NCBI GenBank assembly: GCA_964553135.1
Contig: CAZKJL010000001.1
Location: 810,492-874,491 of the forward strand
Direction of reading: 5' to 3'
DNA from: CAZKJL01 sp964553135
GTDB taxonomy: Bacteria; Patescibacteriota; Gracilibacteria; Peribacterales; Peribacteraceae
DNA: 64,000 nt
The position numbers and the translations under genes were made by a program. Of this stretch, positions 15,845 to 25,954 are shown one piece after another; within the stretch, counting starts at the first letter, position 1, and each line of letters starts with the position of its first letter. Below the pieces are notes generated by a model. That model made no database searches. It was not told the DNA's origin and saw nothing but the letters and a program-made list of their open reading frames with translations.

Positions 15845-17011
15845 TTACCCTGCCCGGAAGGCGGCCCACGCTTGCTTGAGAGGCAGAAACATCAGAAATG
15901 CGCGCAAATCCGCGGCACGACGCATGATCCAGCCGACGCGGCCGAACATGGTGATGCCGTGGTATACGGTCGCCGCCCACCCGCTCCCGACCGGAACGGA
16001 GTACGCGGGAAGAGGTTGAACATACGGCGCAATCTCCTTTTTCGCGACGCGCGCTGCGATGGCTTTTGCGACGTAGTCGGCATCGGCTATGGCGGTTTGA
16101 GCCATGCCGGAATATTTCGTCGAGGCTGCATCCCCGATGGCGAAAACGTTTTCAAAACCCTGAGCGCGCATGCGGTCATCGACGACGATGCGACCCCGCT
16201 TGTCGAGCGGCAGGCCCATGAGGGAACTTGTGACCCGCGCAGCCTTCATTCCGGCGGTCCAGATGATCGTCTTTGACTTCATCTGCATGTCCTTCATGAC
16301 CAGCTCGGCCGTATCTTCGCGAATGACGGAACGGTTCAGGAAAACGTTGACGCCGAGTGAGTGCAATCGCTTCAGAACTTTTGCCGAGACTTTTTCGGAC
16401 AACAGCCCGAGCACGCGCGGCATCGCCTCGATGAGATCGATCGTAATGAGTGACGCATCGATGCCGTGGATGCCGGCAAGCTTCCTCGTGTAGGCCGGAA
16501 GTTCGCTCGCGAGCTCCACGCCCGTCGCACCGCCTCCGATGACGATGAAGTGCAGAAGTGCGGTCTTCTCTTCCGGTGCTGCGGTCTTGGCAGTCTCGAA
16601 TACCTCCGTCATGTGCGTGCGGAGCTTCAGGGATTCATCGGCCGTGCGGATTCCGAACGAATGTTCATCCGCTCCCGGGATTCCGAAAAACGACGATTCG
16701 CTGCCGGAGGCGACGATGAGCGTGTCGTACGAATACTTGGATCCGCTGACGCCTACGGCGATCTTGGCAGCGGTGTCCACGGATGCAACGGAGTCTTTCA
16801 CGTGCTCAACGCTTTTGCCCTTCAGGAGCGATGCGTACGAAATGCATGTTTCGAGTGCGGAACCGCCCGTTGCCAGGCGATAGTTGGCCGCGTAGTACTG
16901 CATGTACGTTTTGGGATCAATGAGCTTGGTATGCACGCCTGAAACGCGCGAAAGACGCTGCGCAAGCCGAACGCCGCCGAATCCACCGCCGATGATCAGG
17001 ATCGTGTGCAT
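15845..17011 (-). CDS. ndh: Type II NADH dehydrogenase (NDH-2)
   Basis: A 388-aa FAD-dependent NADH:quinone oxidoreductase, non-proton-pumping and membrane-associated. Two Rossmann motifs are visible: ILIIGGGFGGVRLA at the N-terminus (FAD) and FIVIGGGATGVELASEL near residue 150 (NADH); AIGDAAS near residue 290 is the second FAD contact. The longer ORF start at 17053 is rejected because an extended -10 (TGCTATAAT) spans 17039-17031; transcripts would begin near 17024, leaving MHTILIIGG as the start. Could also be a sulfide:quinone-type oxidoreductase, but no extra Cys pair is seen. Confidence 0.8.
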   Translation of the reverse strand: MHTILIIGGGFGGVRLAQRLSRVSGVHTKLIDPKTYMQYYAANYRLATGGSALETCISYASLLKGKSVEHVKDSVASVDTAAKIAVGVSGSKYSYDTLIVASGSESSFFGIPGADEHSFGIRTADESLKLRTHMTEVFETAKTAAPEEKTALLHFIVIGGGATGVELASELPAYTRKLAGIHGIDASLITIDLIEAMPRVLGLLSEKVSAKVLKRLHSLGVNVFLNRSVIREDTAELVMKDMQMKSKTIIWTAGMKAARVTSSLMGLPLDKRGRIVVDDRMRAQGFENVFAIGDAASTKYSGMAQTAIADADYVAKAIAARVAKKEIAPYVQPLPAYSVPVGSGWAATVYHGITMFGRVGWIMRRAADLRAFLMFLPLKQAWAAFRAG

Positions 17012-17030
17012 ATGTGTGTTTGTCCCCGTC

Positions 17031-17036
17031 ATTATA
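17031..17036 (-). promoter_or_regulatory. Extended -10 box of ndh
   Basis: Minus strand TGC-TATAAT. It overlaps an in-frame upstream ATG of ndh, which argues that the downstream ATG at 17011 is used. No clear -35 is seen. Confidence 0.5.
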
Positions 17037-17091
17037 GCAGAAAATCGATCCAAAATCGACCGCTGTATGGCTTCAGCGAGGCTGTGGAAGC

Positions 17092-19422
17092 CTATTTCAC
17101 CACTTCAAAGCGCTCCGATGCGACGAGTGAACCGGCTTTGGCTTCGAGCAGATGCATTCCGGGCAGGGGTTTCCACGAGAATTTGAAATCCGGCGCGACG
17201 CCCGTACCCACCTTTTTGCCGTTGAGAAACCAGTCGACGCTCCGGATTCCGCCGCCGGCGCTCGCCTCAAAGGAAATCATCTCATGGTCGTCGGGAATGA
17301 CGGGATCCAGGAGGTACGTGGCACCCGCGCCCGGATGCGTAATCGTCAGGGACGCCGCTTCTTGGTATGCAGGAAGGGAACTCCCTCCCGAGCAGAGCGG
17401 CGAGGTCGTTTCCGGTATCGACTTCCATCCGTTGTCCCTGGCCCAACGGCGAAGGTCCGGCGGGAATATGGCAAACACTTGGTGCTTGATGACGTTTTTC
17501 GGACACGCATCGGTGGCGCGAAGTCCGTTTCGCAAGTCGATCGCAACGTCGACGTACATGTCATCCTTCTCCTTTGGTTCCGTTCCTGCAACGAAATGCT
17601 CCTCGAGCGACGTGGGACAGAGGTCGGTTTTCAATTTTCCCGACAATCTGCAAATCATCGCATCAACGATTCCGGAAGGCCTGCTGAATGGTGTCTTCGG
17701 CAGCCGTTCCATCGCTTCCATCATGACATCATGGAAAATGGGCCCCGCCCCCGTAACGCCGGACGTATCGCGCATGGGACTGTTGTCGGCATTGCCGACC
17801 CATACTCCGACGATGCGGCTCGGCGTGTAGCCGATGGTCCAGTTGTCACGCGAGTTTCTCGTGGTGCCGGTTTTCGCCGCGACGGGAAAATCGAAGTTGA
17901 GCGGCCCGTCCCGTCCGAATTCGGCGGTTCGTGCTTCATCGTCGCTGAGAATGTCGGAGATGAGCCAGGCGACCCGCGCATCGAGTATTTGCGTTCCCTC
18001 CGACTTTTTTTCATCGAGCAGAGATCGCTCGACGAGCGTCTTTCCGGCTCGTGGGAACATTGCGTACGAACGGGAGAGCTCCAGAAGCGTCACCTCGGCA
18101 TCTCCGAGCGTGAGGGCGAGGCCATAGTGCTCCGGCGTTTGATTGAGCGTAGAAATTCCCGTCGCCTGCAAGAAGGACAGCAGCGGCTTCACGCCGACGA
18201 GATCGACGGTCTTCACGGCAGCGATGTTGTACGAATTGGCGAGTGCTTCACGAATGCGTACGAGCCCGTGTTCGCCGTAGTCGTAGTTGCGAGGAACGTA
18301 CGGATTGCCGTCCTGAGTGAGAAAACGCGCTTCCACATCGGCGATCGTGGTAGCCGCAGTTTGGCCGTTTGCGAGGGCCAAAGCATAGGTGAAGGGCTTG
18401 AGTGCGGAGCCCGGCTGACGTGCAGAGACGGCGACGTTCACCGCTCCGTCATGCTCGGCATCGAAATAGTCGCGCGATCCGACCATCGCCAGAATGTCGC
18501 CCGTCGTCGCATCGAGGACCACGACGGCCGCGGCCGTCACGTTTTTGTCCGCCAACTCGTCGACCTTTCGCGCCACGATGCGTTCCACGGCGCGCTGCAA
18601 ATCCACATCCAGTGTCGTACGCACTTCTTCGAGCTGCGCGACTTCGGGATGATTTTCCAGGACCCAAAAAACGAAATGAGGGGCTTCGATCAAGACTTTC
18701 CCGTGCGACAGACGAAGCGGCTCTGCGATGGCATCGTCGTAATCCTCTTGGGTCAGAACATCGGTATCGAACATCGCGCGGAGAACCAGATCTCTACGCT
18801 TCTTGGCCGCTGCGGGATCCTTGAAGGGATTCAGTGACGACGGGGCGTTCAGGAGCCCTACGAGGAGTGCCGACTCACCCGTGGAAAGGACGGACGGATC
18901 TTTATCAAAGTACGTTTTGGCCGCTGCCTTGAGTCCGTACGACTGCTGACCGAAGAACGCAGTATTCAAATATCGCTCCAGAATTTTGTCTTTGTCGTAC
19001 GCGGCGTTCAGTTTGAGTGCAAGCCAGGCCTCTCGAATCTTGTACCATATCGTTCGTTTCTTCGGAGCGAGTGCGATGCGAATCGTTTGTTGGGAGATGG
19101 TGCTTCCGCCTTCCACGATTCTTCCCGCTTTCAGGTCGTGCCATGCCGCACGAAGCATGCCGCGGGCACTCAGTCCCGGATTCGTACGGAACGTTCTGTC
19201 CTCGGTGGCGATGAGCCCATCCGTGACGGACGTCGGAATGTCGGACAACGGCACGTCGATCTTGAGTCCGTTGCTCCGTAGTTCATATAAGGTGTTCCCG
19301 TTTCTGTCCAAAATCCGCGTCGTCGATGGCCCGACATCCGTCAGAGCCGCCGGCAATGGCCAAAACCATGCTGCAAGGACGATGATGAGCAGTGCCGAAA
19401 GACTGACCGAAAGTCGTTTCAT
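17092..19422 (-). CDS. pbpC: Penicillin-binding protein 1C
   Basis: A 776-aa bifunctional peptidoglycan synthase anchored by one N-terminal helix. The GT51 glycosyltransferase (about 45-225) has EDRTF near residue 74, GGSTISQQ and KDKILERYLN. The transpeptidase (about 280-520) has SALK near 340, SYN near 397 and KTGTT near 519. A C-terminal BiPBP_C beta domain (about 680-776) marks the PBP1C type. The GT51 motif EDxxFxxHxG reads EDRTFRTNPG here, with Asn in place of His. The alpha-2-macroglobulin gene lies upstream on the same strand, the same partnership as in E. coli yfhM-pbpC. Confidence 0.92.
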   Translation of the reverse strand: MKRLSVSLSALLIIVLAAWFWPLPAALTDVGPSTTRILDRNGNTLYELRSNGLKIDVPLSDIPTSVTDGLIATEDRTFRTNPGLSARGMLRAAWHDLKAGRIVEGGSTISQQTIRIALAPKKRTIWYKIREAWLALKLNAAYDKDKILERYLNTAFFGQQSYGLKAAAKTYFDKDPSVLSTGESALLVGLLNAPSSLNPFKDPAAAKKRRDLVLRAMFDTDVLTQEDYDDAIAEPLRLSHGKVLIEAPHFVFWVLENHPEVAQLEEVRTTLDVDLQRAVERIVARKVDELADKNVTAAAVVVLDATTGDILAMVGSRDYFDAEHDGAVNVAVSARQPGSALKPFTYALALANGQTAATTIADVEARFLTQDGNPYVPRNYDYGEHGLVRIREALANSYNIAAVKTVDLVGVKPLLSFLQATGISTLNQTPEHYGLALTLGDAEVTLLELSRSYAMFPRAGKTLVERSLLDEKKSEGTQILDARVAWLISDILSDDEARTAEFGRDGPLNFDFPVAAKTGTTRNSRDNWTIGYTPSRIVGVWVGNADNSPMRDTSGVTGAGPIFHDVMMEAMERLPKTPFSRPSGIVDAMICRLSGKLKTDLCPTSLEEHFVAGTEPKEKDDMYVDVAIDLRNGLRATDACPKNVIKHQVFAIFPPDLRRWARDNGWKSIPETTSPLCSGGSSLPAYQEAASLTITHPGAGATYLLDPVIPDDHEMISFEASAGGGIRSVDWFLNGKKVGTGVAPDFKFSWKPLPGMHLLEAKAGSLVASERFEVVK

Positions 19423-19559
19423 GGGTGTTCAAGAGTACCACGTTTGCCCCAAGGACGACTTCAGAGGACCGCAAGAACCTCTGACGCAAAGCGAAAACTC
19501 CTCTATTCGTCACATCGTCGGTTCGGCGGATCGACGCAGGTCTGCCATGTCCCGACAAT

Positions 19560-19778
19560 ATGCCCATGGAACGATTCCACGCAGGGCCTAGTTCCCGTGA
19601 CCGTCTGCAACCGTATAACTTGCCGGCATCCGCGACGCTCGCACGGGCGCGCGTGGCGGCAGAAACCACGGAGGTAGCGAGGCTTGTCGGCGAAATCGGA
19701 GAAACATATCGATCCGACATCACGCCGCAGTGCTTCGACGAATGGTGGGACGGCCCGCTCATACGACCGCAGGGATAA
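19560..19778 (+). CDS. Small hypothetical protein (72 aa)
   Basis: A 72-aa ORF in the 394-bp interval between pbpC and the macroglobulin gene, on the opposite strand. The composition is protein-like (ATLARARVAAETTEVARLVG, then SDITPQCFDEWWDGPLI) and an intrinsic terminator begins 2 nt after the stop. Met at residue 3 is an alternative start. No family is recognised and no promoter box is evident. The terminator also serves the convergent gene, so it is not decisive evidence. The 137 bp upstream of it hold nothing I can identify. Confidence 0.4.
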   Translation: MPMERFHAGPSSRDRLQPYNLPASATLARARVAAETTEVARLVGEIGETYRSDITPQCFDEWWDGPLIRPQG

Positions 19779-19779
19779 C

Positions 19780-19810
19780 AAAAAGGCCCCGCAATCGCGA
19801 GGCCTTTTTT
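19780..19810. terminator. Bidirectional intrinsic terminator
   Basis: 9-bp stem AAAAAGGCC/GGCCTTTTT with a T-run on either strand, placed between the stop of the 72-aa ORF (+) and the stop of the macroglobulin gene (-). Confidence 0.8.
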
Positions 19811-19816
19811 GAGTGC

Positions 19817-22800
19817 TCATTCCGCAATGTCGATCCACTTTCCCTCGGTCTGGCCGAACGTCTCCGGGAAATACATTTCCCAGACGCGCGCGGGGCGATA
19901 GTGGAACTTTCCCGGGGTCGTTGCGCGAACCAGATACTGGTAGCGGTACACGCCGGGCGGCAGTTCGTCGGCAAACAGGAACACGCGGTCGTCACGGAAC
20001 TCGATGTGAGAGAAGCGCCAGAGCTGATTCTGGTAGTAGTCGCTCCACTTCGTGATGGCGTTGGCGGCATTGCCGAGCAGATTCTGCTGACTCGTTTGGA
20101 AGCCGAGATCGATGGCTTCGAAGCCCGCGGGCAGCATGCTTTCGACGGCGACGAAGTTTCGCGTCTCGGGCACCGTGACGGTGATGGTCACGCGTTGCGT
20201 GCTTCCCACCTTGAGCAAGGCGTCGTTCTTCGTCAGCGGCTCGACCTCCTGCAAAATGCCGATCCCCTCCTCTGCCGGCTGAATGACATCCGGAGTGGCG
20301 AAGTATGACATGCTGATGTCGTAGTACATTTTTCCGGGACCCGACTTGCCGATCTTCACGTCGGCGGGCTTGCCGCGGACCAACTGTGTGAGGGCGACTT
20401 CCACGGACTTGCGCTCGAGTGCCGGAGCTTTGAACGTGGAATCCATGACGTTCTTGCCGGCCACTTGCACCGTCGACTTGTAGTCGTACTCAAGTTCCTT
20501 GGATGCCTTGAGGTACTCTACGAGAGCCAGAATCGTCTGCGACGTGGATTGCGTCGTGTCCCAGTGACCGTCCCTGCGCGATGACAGAACGCCCGAGATG
20601 ATCTTGGGGATGAGGACGTTCGTCGGTTCGATGCGCGTGACGGCCTGCAGAACCATGGCGGTGGTGCGGTCGGCGGTGTTCATGGCGTACGGGTAGCGAG
20701 CACCCGACTCATCGAACTTGGCGCCTCTGGCATCGACGCGAGCGAGGTTCAGGATTTCGGTGAGGAGATCCTTGGCTCTGGACTTGGCCTGTGAAGTGCC
20801 GGCGAGTTGGTAGGCCATGGCGAGTTCCGCGCGGGAGAAGATCGGCAGATTTGCGCGATTTTTGAGCAGCGCGTTGAGCGCCGCGACGTCGGCCTTTCCG
20901 TGCTCCGCAAGCACGTACTGGATGTAGACCCGCTCGTCATCGGACAGATAGTCGTCTTTCTTGCCGGCCTCGGATTGCAGGTACTGCGTGCCGCGCATGA
21001 TGACGGACTGATCGACGTAGTGATTCGCGTTCTGCGTGATTTTGAGTGCATACAGGACGTACGCGCTCAGGTAGGGATAACTCTGCTGACTGCCTTCCCA
21101 GTAGCCGAATCCACCGTCTTCGCGCTGGAACTTGTAGAGCTTCTGCAGGCCGGCCTGAACGTTCTTCTCCAGCGTCTTCTTGTCGACGAATGAGAATTGC
21201 TCGAAGCCCTGGAGCTGCATGAGTGCGACGTTCGGCACGAAGCTCGATGTCACTTGTTCGGCGCAGCCGTACGGGAAGTTGGCGAGGTACTCGAGTCCTC
21301 CTTGCACGAAAACGGCGAGCGAGGGAGCAACGCTCACGGTGAGCTCTCCGTCGGAAGCATCTTTTTTCGTGGGAACTTGCACCGTCTCGGTGACTTGATC
21401 TTCGGTGACTCCGTTCGTCGCGTTCGTTTGCTGCACGCCGTATGCAAAGACCGGAATCGATTCCCGAATGTCGTCCTTGGCGCCGTCGGTGACGGCGGAG
21501 AAGTGCATCATCATCTCCGGGTCCGCACCGGCGATCACCGGGAAGCTCACCTTGAGCTGACCGTTCTTCGGTACCTTGATCGTCTGCTTCGCGGAGCCGA
21601 CGATCTGCATGTTCTTTCCCTCGAGCGTCACGTCGAACGACCGATCGTCATCGAGATAGTTGTGCACGATGGCACCCAGCGTGACTTTGTCACCCGCCAC
21701 GACGAAGCGGGGCCGAACCGGGCGAAGAATGACCTTCTTCGTCTCGATGATGTTCATGGCGAAGGAGCCGAACTTGCTGTCCTTCGTGCTGCCGATGGCA
21801 AGGAGCTGCCACGTCGTCAGGTTGTCGGGGAGCTTGAACGATACCTGCGCCTTGCCGTCCTTGTCCGTAAGGATCTTGGGGTTCCAGTACGCGGTATCCA
21901 AGAAATTGCCGCGGGTCCTTCCTTCCCCGTCTCCGCCTCCTCCTTTGGAGCCCGGCTTGAAGCGTTCCATGAGGAACGTCAGCATGTTGGAGGTCATGAC
22001 GCCGAGCGAACGCTCGTAGTAGAACGATGACACCACATCGGGCAGATAAAAACCCGTGAGGTCGAGCAAGCTCAGGTCCACGACGCCGAGTGAGAATTCT
22101 CCCTGAATCGGTTTTCCTTCGGAATCCTTTGCGATGATGTTTGTGACGACGGTTTCACCCGGAACGTATTTCTGTTTGTCGGTGACGATCGTCACATCGA
22201 TCTTCTTGGGCGTGGTATCGATGGGCAGCTTCACGTAGCCCACTTTGAAGGCGGGAGCTCCCGTATCCAGGCCGTTTTCATTGAATGTCTCGCCGATGCG
22301 CGGCTTGATGACGACCACCGATACGTACGCGGTGGGTACCAAGTCCTCGGTGATGGGTACCTCGATCGGCAACGCGTTCGACGTGACGTCGACGACCTTC
22401 TTGCTGATGACGTTCTCGCGCTCCACGGTGACAAGTGCCTTCACTCCCGGGCCTTGGTACGGACTCTTCACCACGAGCTTGGCGACGTCACCGACGTCGT
22501 ACATCGGCTTGTCGGCGACGATGTCCATGCGGTCGCTGTTCGTGCGAGGCCAGTTGTAGTACATGTCGGCCCAAGCGTAGATCGTGAAACCCGCTTTGGA
22601 CTCCAATCCGGAATCATCGACGGTGCTCGCGACGACGCGGAATTCTCCGCCGTCATCGATGCGAACGTCCGCGACCGCCTTGCCTTTTTCATCGGTGCGA
22701 ACTTTGACCGAACGGATGAACGTGTCCTCGGCTTTATTGTCGTAGTAATACTCGCCGTCGACACCCTTCTCCTTGATGGTGTTCCACGTTCGGGAGTAGA

Positions 22801-25800
22801 GCTTCAGCTCCACGCTTGCGTTCGGCTGCGGCGAGCCGTCTCGCTTGAGCGTGATGACTTTCATTTTGGCGTTTTGTCCGGCCGAAATGCCGTAGTCGTC
22901 GCTCGAAATGCCCACGTACACGCCGGATTTGTGAACGACGAACGACTGCCTGGCGCTCACCACCTGATTGTTCTGATCGGTGATGTCGGCCTCGACGCTC
23001 ATGACTTGGCTGACGGCCTTGTCGTCGATGTTCGTTGGAACCGTGACGGTGAGCCGTCCGGCAGCATCCAGCTTTCCGCTGTTTTCGGTCACGATCGAGG
23101 TGCCGCGAGTGCAGTCGTACCAGCACCATGAGTCCTCCAGGGCAAACGAGTACCAGCCTTCCGTGTACTTGTTGAAGTAGTAGTCGGTGCTCACCGTTCG
23201 CCAACGCACCTCGGCTTCCCCCATGGGAGCGCCGAAGTAGTACTGGCCGTCGATGGTGATCTTGGCGGTTTCTCCGCTGCGGTACTCGTCTTTATCTGAT
23301 GTCACCTGCACCTTGTATTCGGGCTTTCTGTACGCCAGAACCGAGAAGCTTCCCCATGCACCGCCTTCGATGTCGGAATCCGGCGTCACGGTGACGCTGA
23401 TGCCGTAGTACCCCAGCGGAGCTTCGCCTGCGATTTTGAATGTGTCGTTGAACGTTCCGAACGCGCTCAGTTTCATGGATTTGTTGTATACCTCCGTGCC
23501 GTTGGAATCCGTGATGCGCACGCTTACCGAGCGCGAGGTTTCGGGGAGCTGCAAGACGCCGTCCTGATTCAACAGACGAATGATGCCCTTGAATTCCACG
23601 GTGTCGCCCGTGCGATAGATGGGCCGATCCGTGTACACGAACGACTGCACGCGGTACTTCGCGGAATCCGCCGAACGGAAGTCTCCGGAGAAGCCGAAGT
23701 CATAGGGACCGACGCCGTTGTTCCACGAGCTTCCGATGAACGCGAAGTCGTCCGCCGTTTCGGCCGTGACGTAGAACTCGGGAATGTAGTCGTACCCTCC
23801 TCCGCTCTTGTATTCGGCGAGATTGAGCGTCGTCTCGAAGAAGCCGTCCTTGTCGGTCTTTCCCGTGACCGGGGTTCCGCCAAGCAACGTGCGGAATTTG
23901 ATCAGCGCACCCTTCACCGGGTTTCCCGTTTGCAGGTCCGTGGCCCATACCAGCGCCTTGCCGTGGGAGAACTTGAGCGTGAGGCCGATGTTCGTGACGG
24001 CGAGCGCACGAATGTCATACTGCGGCGTCACGCCGTCGGTGGACTTCCACTCGGGAGACGTCAGCTTGAAGACGTACACGCCGGGCCTCAGTGTTCCGGC
24101 CTTTTCTTGCAGATCGAACGGGACGGCGTCCCACGTGTCCTGTTTCAGCTTCGGCGTGACGGTCCAGGTTTTGTAGTCCTCGGTTTCGGCCTTCAGATCC
24201 ATGTTGCCGATTTGCCCGTTGTACAGATTCATTTGTTTCTTCTCCAAGAATTTCTCAAACGACAGATGTCCGAGTTCCGCCTGCATGGTCTTGATGTTCA
24301 TCGCATTCAAGAAATAGACCGGCGGCTTTGCCTTTTCGAAAATCGAGAATCCGGACCAGCGCGGGTGCACGAATGCCTCCGACGGAAGGGGGTCGGTTTT
24401 GAACGAGTACTCCAGTCCTTTCTCCACCTTCTGACCGTAGATATCGGTGAGGGCTCCCTTCAGGGTGACCTTGTAGTTCGTACTCGGTTTGACCTTCGGG
24501 TACACCAGCACGCTCCAGTACGTTTTATTGTCAGGCGCCCATTGTTCGTAGACCACGAAATCTTCAGCCTTCAGATCCTCGACGGCCGGAGTGATCACGA
24601 TGTTTTTCTTAAGGTCCTCGGCGTTTACGGGGTTCGTAAATTCCATCGTCAGACCGACTCCGTACAAAAGATTGCTCGCCTTGAACGCACCGACCGTGCG
24701 GAAAGAAAACGTATGGCCGCTGGCACTGCCCAGGTTTCCCTCGAGTCCACGAATTCCTGCGAGCACGTTCACGTCGTACGTCTTCTGAAATTGCAGAGGC
24801 TGTTCCGGAACCGCGATGAGATGCGTTTTGTCCGTGGTCTTTTTGCCGTCCTCATCTTCAATCACGCCGTAGCGAATTTGCTTGATGGCAAGGTCGGACG
24901 ACGTCGATCCCGTCGAGGTTTTTATGGCCGAAACATCCTGATTCCTCCGTTCCGACAGGCGAATGTAGTCTTTCGCGGCGATGAGATCCATTTCGTGGTT
25001 AAAGCCGATGTCGATGAATGTCGTCGGGCCGGACGACGCGGACTCGGGCGCGGGATCGGTGATCGTCACCACGGGGCGCTCCGTTTCGAACGACCACGAG
25101 AAGTCCTGCTCGGTCTTGTCGCCCGAGACCGTTGCGATGCCGGCGGGAACGGTGACCGTGTACTTGGTGGCGAGTTTCAAATTCTTGGAAGGCACGAAGG
25201 TTGCGGTCGTGGTACCGAGCCAGCGCCAACGACCGGCGATTTCGGGAGAAATTTTCACCGGCCAGTCCTTGAATCTGGAAGAGGCTTCCGGTCCCTGTAC
25301 CTGTGTGAGAGGAACCACGGGGCGATCGAACACGAGCGAGATTTCGACGTTCGGCGGCACGTTCACCGAATCCGACTCCGGCAGGTGGAGCGCGACGACG
25401 GGCGCACCCGTCACCGTGAACGAGTACGCGAGCTCCCTTCCGAGCACGGAACCGTCCGCTCTAAGCGTATCGGCTGCGAGGCGAATGACGTACGTGGCAT
25501 TCATCGCGAGTTTTTCGGTCGGCTTCAACAGCAGTACGTTGTCTTCCCACTCCTTCATGACTTTCAGGTTGTCCGGAACCGTCAGATGCTCCTCCACCGA
25601 CGTTTTGTTCATGGTGTCCGGAAATGCCAGACGGAGAACGGATGACTGCGACACCTTTTGATTCATGGAGAAGTCGTATGTCCCCGTTCCGGATGTCGCG
25701 AGATACAGGCCGATGCCCGCTGCGGTCACCACACAGGCCGCGACGATGGTCATCACGGTATGTACGGGCGTCGAAAACAGGAGCATTTTCAAACGCTGGG

Positions 25801-25813
25801 CGGACTGCGACAT
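19817..25813 (-). CDS. Bacterial alpha-2-macroglobulin, membrane-anchored
   Basis: About 1,998 aa from MSQSAQRLKMLLFS; an upstream GC-rich extension to 25885 is rejected. One N-terminal membrane helix (about 20-42) anchors it outside the cytoplasm, without a lipobox. Ig-like domains follow (VNVPPNVEISLVFDRP), then macroglobulin MG domains (YTDRPIYRTGDTVEFKG; GGVDLSLLDL-type region) and a thiol-ester domain with PYGCAEQ near residue 1515, which keeps the CxEQ thioester. Known family role: trapping proteases that attack the envelope. Encoded upstream of pbpC, as in E. coli, implying joint envelope maintenance. No Shine-Dalgarno; the leader is pyrimidine-rich. Confidence 0.9.
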   Translation of the reverse strand: MSQSAQRLKMLLFSTPVHTVMTIVAACVVTAAGIGLYLATSGTGTYDFSMNQKVSQSSVLRLAFPDTMNKTSVEEHLTVPDNLKVMKEWEDNVLLLKPTEKLAMNATYVIRLAADTLRADGSVLGRELAYSFTVTGAPVVALHLPESDSVNVPPNVEISLVFDRPVVPLTQVQGPEASSRFKDWPVKISPEIAGRWRWLGTTTATFVPSKNLKLATKYTVTVPAGIATVSGDKTEQDFSWSFETERPVVTITDPAPESASSGPTTFIDIGFNHEMDLIAAKDYIRLSERRNQDVSAIKTSTGSTSSDLAIKQIRYGVIEDEDGKKTTDKTHLIAVPEQPLQFQKTYDVNVLAGIRGLEGNLGSASGHTFSFRTVGAFKASNLLYGVGLTMEFTNPVNAEDLKKNIVITPAVEDLKAEDFVVYEQWAPDNKTYWSVLVYPKVKPSTNYKVTLKGALTDIYGQKVEKGLEYSFKTDPLPSEAFVHPRWSGFSIFEKAKPPVYFLNAMNIKTMQAELGHLSFEKFLEKKQMNLYNGQIGNMDLKAETEDYKTWTVTPKLKQDTWDAVPFDLQEKAGTLRPGVYVFKLTSPEWKSTDGVTPQYDIRALAVTNIGLTLKFSHGKALVWATDLQTGNPVKGALIKFRTLLGGTPVTGKTDKDGFFETTLNLAEYKSGGGYDYIPEFYVTAETADDFAFIGSSWNNGVGPYDFGFSGDFRSADSAKYRVQSFVYTDRPIYRTGDTVEFKGIIRLLNQDGVLQLPETSRSVSVRITDSNGTEVYNKSMKLSAFGTFNDTFKIAGEAPLGYYGISVTVTPDSDIEGGAWGSFSVLAYRKPEYKVQVTSDKDEYRSGETAKITIDGQYYFGAPMGEAEVRWRTVSTDYYFNKYTEGWYSFALEDSWCWYDCTRGTSIVTENSGKLDAAGRLTVTVPTNIDDKAVSQVMSVEADITDQNNQVVSARQSFVVHKSGVYVGISSDDYGISAGQNAKMKVITLKRDGSPQPNASVELKLYSRTWNTIKEKGVDGEYYYDNKAEDTFIRSVKVRTDEKGKAVADVRIDDGGEFRVVASTVDDSGLESKAGFTIYAWADMYYNWPRTNSDRMDIVADKPMYDVGDVAKLVVKSPYQGPGVKALVTVERENVISKKVVDVTSNALPIEVPITEDLVPTAYVSVVVIKPRIGETFNENGLDTGAPAFKVGYVKLPIDTTPKKIDVTIVTDKQKYVPGETVVTNIIAKDSEGKPIQGEFSLGVVDLSLLDLTGFYLPDVVSSFYYERSLGVMTSNMLTFLMERFKPGSKGGGGDGEGRTRGNFLDTAYWNPKILTDKDGKAQVSFKLPDNLTTWQLLAIGSTKDSKFGSFAMNIIETKKVILRPVRPRFVVAGDKVTLGAIVHNYLDDDRSFDVTLEGKNMQIVGSAKQTIKVPKNGQLKVSFPVIAGADPEMMMHFSAVTDGAKDDIRESIPVFAYGVQQTNATNGVTEDQVTETVQVPTKKDASDGELTVSVAPSLAVFVQGGLEYLANFPYGCAEQVTSSFVPNVALMQLQGFEQFSFVDKKTLEKNVQAGLQKLYKFQREDGGFGYWEGSQQSYPYLSAYVLYALKITQNANHYVDQSVIMRGTQYLQSEAGKKDDYLSDDERVYIQYVLAEHGKADVAALNALLKNRANLPIFSRAELAMAYQLAGTSQAKSRAKDLLTEILNLARVDARGAKFDESGARYPYAMNTADRTTAMVLQAVTRIEPTNVLIPKIISGVLSSRRDGHWDTTQSTSQTILALVEYLKASKELEYDYKSTVQVAGKNVMDSTFKAPALERKSVEVALTQLVRGKPADVKIGKSGPGKMYYDISMSYFATPDVIQPAEEGIGILQEVEPLTKNDALLKVGSTQRVTITVTVPETRNFVAVESMLPAGFEAIDLGFQTSQQNLLGNAANAITKWSDYYQNQLWRFSHIEFRDDRVFLFADELPPGVYRYQYLVRATTPGKFHYRPARVWEMYFPETFGQTEGKWIDIAE

Positions 25814-25954
25814 AAGAGGAGGGGGAGGAAACGCAAAAAAGATTAACACAACGGCCCTCGAGGGCAATCCGCAACCGTCGCGCAATCCGTCAACTTTCGT
25901 TCCCTGTCGAGACTGATATACTTACAGTACTTAACCTTTTCCTCAACTGTCCGT

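Noticed and set aside
14390..16276. Long + strand ORF (628 codons) opposite the TPR glycosyltransferase and ndh
   Set aside because: Antisense shadow in GC-rich coding DNA; Arg/His/Asp-rich composition, no domain, and it runs across several real genes.
23930..25645. 571-codon + strand ORF opposite the macroglobulin gene
   Set aside because: Same shadow pattern; no family features.
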